This document shows positions 58,459 through 64,000 of a DNA stretch of 64,000 bases, piece after piece (the first letter of the stretch is position 1; each line of letters starts with the position of its first letter). The notes under the pieces were generated by a model. That model did not search any database. It saw nothing but the letters and a program-made list of their open reading frames with translations, and had not been told where the DNA came from. The stretch is from positions 1 to 64,000 of the forward strand of contig JAZJZX010000013.1 of the NCBI GenBank assembly GCA_040389445.1, in the 5' to 3' direction. Source of the stretch: UBA5189 sp040389445. Its GTDB lineage: Bacteria > Chloroflexota > Limnocylindria > Limnocylindrales > CSP1-4. Position numbers and translations under genes: made by a program.

Positions 58459-60267
58459 TCAGAAGCCGGCGAGACCTGCCACCGAGGGATTGAGCAGCAC
58501 CGGGACCGCGTACCCGGGACCGCGCACCTCGCCGAGCACCTCGAGCGGGACGCCGGTGCGCTGGTCCACGAACCAGACCTGGGTCGTCCAGTCCACGACT
58601 GGCACCCCGAGTTGCGGGCGGGACTGCGGCACGCGGGGGGTCACGAGCTCGACGAGCGGTCCGCCGCCCGGGGCGAGCGCGAGCTGATCGACCGGCCCGG
58701 GCGTGTCCCAGCGCCCTACCTGTCGCCCGGTTCGGGCGTCGATCACCCAGACCGTCGATCCGAGCCGGATCAGGCCGTCCCCCGCCCGTGGCACGAGTCC
58801 GAGCGCGTACAGCACGGTTCCGTCCGCCGAACCGGCCAGCCGGAGCGCGGACCACCCCGGGACCGTTCCCCCATCGAGGCTCGACCAGGCCAGCGACCCG
58901 GAACCGGGCAACGGAACCGGCCAATCGCCGGTTGTGGGCGGCGGTCCGCCGAAATCGAACGTCAGCGTGGTCCCGGCGCGCGTCTCGACCTCGAACGTCG
59001 TCAGCGTGTGATGGAGGTACGACCAGCGATGCAGCACGCCACGCCGCACGTCGAGCAGCCAGGAGGAATCGTCGGTGGTCTGATCCGCCGCGGGAATGAG
59101 CGGGCCGATCGCGACGTCCCGGGTCATGTCGAAGGGGTTCTCGATGCGCACGAACGGCTGGATGTCCCCGTTCGGCTCGGCATGCCAGCAGAGCGACAGG
59201 TAGTGCTGATCCGTCGCCCAGCCGGCACGCGACGGATCGCATGCCACGTCGCTGGCGGCACCGACCGGGAAGGCGACGTCGATCGGTGTGGACGGCTCGA
59301 GCGACGCGTCGAACTCCACCCGTTCCTGTTGCAGCAGCCCGACCGGAGCGCCCGGGGCCCGGAGTTCGGTCATCGTGACCGACAGTCGGGCCCCGTCCGG
59401 CGAGGCGCGGACGACAGGTCGGACCGTGGACGTGTCGGCGACCAGCCAGCCGCCGGCGGACGGGAAGCCGGGAGCCGCCGTTGCGTCCGGGATCATCCGG
59501 AGCGTCCTCGAACCCGCCGTGGCCCTCTCCGCAATGTCGACCCGGTGCACGGTCACCTCCCAGCCTCCGGAGACGTGCACGGACGTGGCGATCCAGAGCC
59601 ATTGCCCGTCACGGGAGATCGTGGCGTCGAGCGCGAACGGCGCCGAGACCGGCAGGTCGTTGGTGATCGGAAGCGACTCCGGGCGCAGGTCCAGCACGGG
59701 GAACCGGGTTCGCTGGCGCCCATCGCCGTCGTAGGCGCAGACGTCGAGCGAGACGATGAGCCTGCCGGCGATCTGCATCGTCGATCCACACAGCTGCACG
59801 ACGTCCCCGGACGCGTCGGCGAAGGCGAGGTCTGGGGAGGCGAGGTCTGGGGAGGCCGGGTCCATCGGCTGCGCGTCACCCACCAGCGCACCATTCCTCG
59901 GATCCAGCCAGCGCAGCCACCCGGCGATCAGCGGCACGGGACGCTCCGGGAGCGGCGACCCCAGGATCCCGACCCGCGGCACGGGACTGGGCACCGCGAT
60001 GGGTTCGGTGGGTTCGGTGTCCGCGGGCCTCGACGTCGGCGAGAGGTCGCCGAGCAACGGGGCAAGGCTCGTCTGGCCGTTCCGGAGCGCCGCCAGGACC
60101 ACGCCCAGCCCGATGGCCGCAACCAGCACCGCGATCACGAAGCGTGTCCGGCGATCCTGCCCGTGCCGGATCAGCCCGCCGGCCCGGTAACCGTCGTCCC
60201 GTGAGCCAGGTCCGGGCGCTCCAGCCGCGCCATCGGGGTCGTCATGGTCCACTCGGTCACCGTACAC
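58459..60267 (-). CDS. Large membrane-anchored protein, beta-propeller-like
   Basis: A 602-residue protein with a cytosolic arm of 40 residues, one membrane segment (about 43-61), a Pro-rich linker and a large external region made of repeated strands with recurring Asp-Gly and Trp positions (DGQWLWIATS, DGTVLYALGLV, VWVIDARTGRQVGRWD, VWFVDQRTGVPLEVLG), as in WD40 or PQQ-type propellers. No catalytic residues are recognised. A duplicated PDLAS segment comes from a 15-bp repeat. GTG 60267 follows AAGGG. A surface-binding or sensing role is possible. Confidence 0.68.
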   Translation of the reverse strand: MYGDRVDHDDPDGAAGAPGPGSRDDGYRAGGLIRHGQDRRTRFVIAVLVAAIGLGVVLAALRNGQTSLAPLLGDLSPTSRPADTEPTEPIAVPSPVPRVGILGSPLPERPVPLIAGWLRWLDPRNGALVGDAQPMDPASPDLASPDLAFADASGDVVQLCGSTMQIAGRLIVSLDVCAYDGDGRQRTRFPVLDLRPESLPITNDLPVSAPFALDATISRDGQWLWIATSVHVSGGWEVTVHRVDIAERATAGSRTLRMIPDATAAPGFPSAGGWLVADTSTVRPVVRASPDGARLSVTMTELRAPGAPVGLLQQERVEFDASLEPSTPIDVAFPVGAASDVACDPSRAGWATDQHYLSLCWHAEPNGDIQPFVRIENPFDMTRDVAIGPLIPAADQTTDDSSWLLDVRRGVLHRWSYLHHTLTTFEVETRAGTTLTFDFGGPPPTTGDWPVPLPGSGSLAWSSLDGGTVPGWSALRLAGSADGTVLYALGLVPRAGDGLIRLGSTVWVIDARTGRQVGRWDTPGPVDQLALAPGGGPLVELVTPRVPQSRPQLGVPVVDWTTQVWFVDQRTGVPLEVLGEVRGPGYAVPVLLNPSVAGLAGF

Positions 60268-60333
60268 CGGCCCTTGGCGTTATGCCGCGGCGATGAAGCG
60301 GCGATCTGGCGAGCGAGCGCCGGCAATGTGGGC

Positions 60334-60520
60334 GCCGGGCGCCGCGGCGATGCCGACGTGCGGCGGCCCTGGCCAGCGAGCGCCGGGCGCCGGGCGATGC
60401 CGACGTGCCGCGGCCCTGGCGAGCGAGCGCCGGGCGCCGGGCGATGCCGAACCGCCGCGGGCCGGACGAGCCGCGGCGATGCCGACGTGCCGCGGCCCTG
60501 GCGAGCGAGCGCCGGACCAG
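60334..60520. repeat. 47-bp GC-rich tandem repeat
   Basis: About four imperfect copies of a 47-base unit ending in ccctggcgagcga lie between two genes. They contain no spacers and no plausible gene. Confidence 0.8.
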
Positions 60521-60569
60521 ATCAGGGCAGGGTGCCAGTCGGCTGCGGGCCGGCCCCGCCCGTGCGCGG

Positions 60570-60575
60570 TATCCT
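60570..60575 (+). promoter_or_regulatory. -10 box (TATCCT), leaderless start of the aldolase gene
   Basis: TATCCT lies ten bases before ATG 60586, with no ribosome site. Confidence 0.45.
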
Positions 60576-60585
60576 GCCGACGCCG

Positions 60586-61754
<1,169 letters not shown>

Positions 61755-61755
<1 letters not shown>

Positions 61756-63494
61756 TGGATCGAGGCGCACTCGGCGACGTGACCCTGCCACGCCCCGCCG
61801 ACGCTTCCGATCGAGGCCCGGCCGACGCGACCTTCTACGACCTCGTCGAGGCGCGCTTTCGGCGCGTGATCGAGGCGGATCCCGTGACGGCGACCTATCT
61901 CGGGATCCACGCCCAGGATGATCGCCTGCCCGATGCGAGCCGCGAGCGCGTGCTGGGCGAACTCGAAGCGGATCAACGGCACCTTGCGGCCGTCGAGGCC
62001 CTGGATCCTTCGACCCTGAGTGCTGCGGCCCGATTCGAACGCGACCTCGAGATCCACAACCTTCGACGCGCGATCTTCGAGGTCGACGTCGTTCGCCGCT
62101 GGGAACAGCATTCGTCCGGCGTGGATGCCGTCGGCGATGCACTTTTTCCGCTCCTGACCCGCGATTTTGATACGCCACTGGCGCGCTTCGAGGCCATGGC
62201 CGGCCGGCTGGAGGGCGTCCCGAACTATCTGGGGGAGCATCGGACCCGCGCCGCCGGCCCCCAGGTCCGGCTGTGGCAGGAGCTGGAAATCATTTCCGGT
62301 CGCGACATTCCATCGTTCTTCACCGAAATCGTCGTGGCCGCGGAAGCGCTGGCGCTCCCCGAAACGTTGCAGGCGCGGCTGCGAGCCGCTGCTGATCACG
62401 CTTCAGCGGCCGTGGCCGACCATGTCGATCGGGTGGCCGAGACGCTCCGGCACGGAACCGACAACTGGCACCTGGGGCGGGAGCGATACGAGGGGCTGGT
62501 CCGACTGCGTGCGTTCGACGGCCTCGATTCGGATGCCATCCTCGAAATCGGCTGGGAGCAGCTGGAGGTCCAGCACGCTGCCCGCGCCGCCGCGGCGCGA
62601 GCGATCGACCCGACGGCCGACGAACTCGAAGTCGTCGTGCGGGTCAAGTCGAACCACCCACCGACCTTCGATGCTGCCCTCGACGAATACCGGGTCGCGA
62701 TGTCACGGGCGCGCCAGTACCTGATCGACCACGACATCGTGACCGTCCCATCCGACGAGCGGATCACGGTCACCCCGACGCCGCTGTACCTGCGCAACGT
62801 GATGCCCTTCGCCGCGTACTTTGCGCCGGCGCCGTTCGATCCCGATCCGATTGGAACGTACGTGGTGACGCCCTCCGTCGACGGAGATCCGGCCGCCATT
62901 CGCGAGCACTACCGGGCGTCGATCAGCAACACCAGCATCCACGAGGCCTATCCGGGCCATCACCTCCAGCTCGTGATGGCCTCGCGCAACCCGTCGCTGA
63001 CGCGGCTGTTCACCGATGCTCCGGAGTTCGTCGAGGGCTGGGGCATGTATTCGGAGCAGATGATGCGCGAGGAGGGGTTCGACGACGGCCCGGAGTTTCG
63101 CCTCGCCCTGGCCACGGACGCCATCTGGCGAGCCTGCCGGATCGTCCTGGACGTCCGGATGCATCGCGGCGAGCTGAGCGTCGAGGCGGCGACCGACTTC
63201 CTCGTCGAGCACACGCGGTTCGAGCGCCCACATGCGCTCGCGGAGGTCAACCGCTACACCTCGTCGCCCACCTATCCCCTGTCGTACCTCCTGGGCAAGG
63301 TGCTGCTCCTCGCGCTCCGGGACGACGAACGACGCCGACAGGGTGGGCAATTCCGGCTTCGAACCTTTCACGACACGCTCCTCGCGAACGGCTCCATCCC
63401 GATCAGCTTCCACCGCCGGCTGCTCGCCGGGGAGGTCCGACCCGGCGTCGGGGGCGCGACGACCGGCGTCGATCGCGCAGCCGCGCGATCCTGA
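61755..63494 (+). CDS. DUF885-family metallopeptidase-like protein
   Basis: A 579-residue full-length DUF885 protein. The zinc motif HEAYPGHHLQ is near residue 396 and the helix EGWGMYSEQMM near 428 supplies the downstream Glu. The family is related to M32-type carboxypeptidases, and most members are uncharacterised. There is no signal peptide. It overlaps the threonine aldolase stop by one base, so the two are coupled. It is much longer than the relative at 20290. Confidence 0.85.
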
Positions 63495-63504
63495 TCGGGA
63501 CCTG

Positions 63505-64000
63505 ATGCAGGTCATACCCGCCATCGACCTGGAGAAGGGCCGCTCCCGGATCGTGTTCTGGCCCGGCGTGGCGAGCGGCGTGGGGGCACCCACGGATCGG
63601 CCCGATCGGATCGCGGAGCATTTTGTGGCGCTCGGGGCGCCCGTGATCCACCTCGTCGACTTCGACGGCGCGCGCGCCGCCACGCCCGTCAACCTCGAGA
63701 CGGTAGGTGCGATCGCCTCTCGCGTTTCCACGCCCCTCCAGCTCGCCGGTGGCGTGGACACTCCGGACGGGATCCGCCTTGCGTTCGCGGCGGGAGCCAC
63801 GAGAGTGCTCGTTGGGATGTCGGTCGCCGACGATCCCGAGATGCTGCGGAACTGCCTGGCCATCGCCGCCGACTGGCTCGCGGTGGGTCTGGACGCCCGG
63901 GCCGACCGTCTGGCGGCATTCCCATGGCGTCGCTCCCGGGTCCCCACGCTGCGCGAGCTGGCCGACGAACTCGTGGGGCAGGGCGTTGCGCGGCTGGTCC
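63505..64000 (+). CDS. hisA: HisA-like isomerase, cut by the window edge
   Basis: The first 165 codons of a TIM-barrel protein of the HisA/HisF type. The N-terminus QVIPAIDLEKGRSRIVFW carries the first catalytic Asp. IHLVDFDGARA, the phosphate-loop QLAGGVDTPDGI and GATRVLVGMS follow. HisA isomerises ProFAR in histidine synthesis. The loop after the first strand reads KGRSRIVFWPGVASG where classic HisA has a K-G-x-CVRL pattern, so a HisA paralogue cannot be excluded. It lies eleven bases after the DUF885 stop. The frame is open to the last base. Confidence 0.8.
   Translation, partial: MQVIPAIDLEKGRSRIVFWPGVASGVGAPTDRPDRIAEHFVALGAPVIHLVDFDGARAATPVNLETVGAIASRVSTPLQLAGGVDTPDGIRLAFAAGATRVLVGMSVADDPEMLRNCLAIAADWLAVGLDARADRLAAFPWRRSRVPTLRELADELVGQGVARLV

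Overview
The window is very GC-rich (roughly two thirds G+C or more) and dense with genes. Many starts are GTG or TTG, and neighbouring genes often overlap by four bases (ATGA/GTGA). It contains three 100-base N runs, each inside a GC-rich tandem array, so this is a draft scaffold and probably a metagenome-assembled genome. The gene set (three-domain copper nitrite reductase, group-4 hydrogenase-like complex, DsbA-VKOR pair, several leaderless-looking promoters) fits an uncultured Chloroflexota-like bacterium best. That placement is inference from gene content; no rRNA gene is present to settle it.

Layout. 0.2-4.4 kb: a ProU/OpuA-type compatible-solute ABC transporter whose two permease domains are fused in one chain. 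4.7-9.6 kb: a second ABC importer (lipoprotein, two permeases, ATPase) followed by a HAD phosphatase. 9.75-14.0 kb: a 1417-residue cyclic-di-GMP protein (HTH, GAF, two GGDEF, EAL). 13.9-15.8 kb (minus): Bax-inhibitor-like membrane protein, corrinoid adenosyltransferase, MIP18-type protein. 15.9-18.2 kb: a repeat-rich island around a membrane-protein gene. 18.2-24.8 kb: DUF433 pair, GNAT, DUF885-like peptidase, and a pabB/pabC folate cluster.

24.9-29.0 kb (minus) is the most unusual locus. It holds a LuxR-type HTH protein with its own transmembrane sensor segment, a small secreted Tyr/Trp-rich protein, two FtsX/MacB-type permeases and an ABC ATPase, all in one direction. It looks like a self-regulated secreted-peptide or envelope system, distantly like lactococcin-972-type loci. 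29.3-31.0 kb encodes lysine 2,3-aminomutase. 31.0-33.0 kb carries an AbiE-like toxin-antitoxin pair and two transposase remnants. 33.4-41.4 kb (minus) is a complete seven-subunit Hyf/Hyc-like membrane hydrogenase module, with each gene overlapping or abutting the next, plus a small membrane protein.

41.5-45.0 kb: an MMPL transporter overlapping a CrtC/AttH-like lipoprotein. 45.2-48.6 kb: an Rrf2 Fe-S regulator, nirK and a polytopic membrane protein, a nitrite-reduction unit. 48.6-49.9 kb and 52.9-54.3 kb: two extracytoplasmic thiol systems (VKOR-DsbA and CcdA-TlpA-like). Between them are an SDR reductase, a GNAT and a CaiB/BaiF CoA-transferase. 54.5-55.5 kb: PIG-L deacetylase. 55.5-56.7 kb: a second repeat island sharing two dispersed elements with the first. 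56.7-64.0 kb: CapA-like lipoprotein, tRNA-Asp, a large membrane-anchored protein, threonine aldolase, DUF885 protein and the start of a hisA-like gene cut by the window edge.
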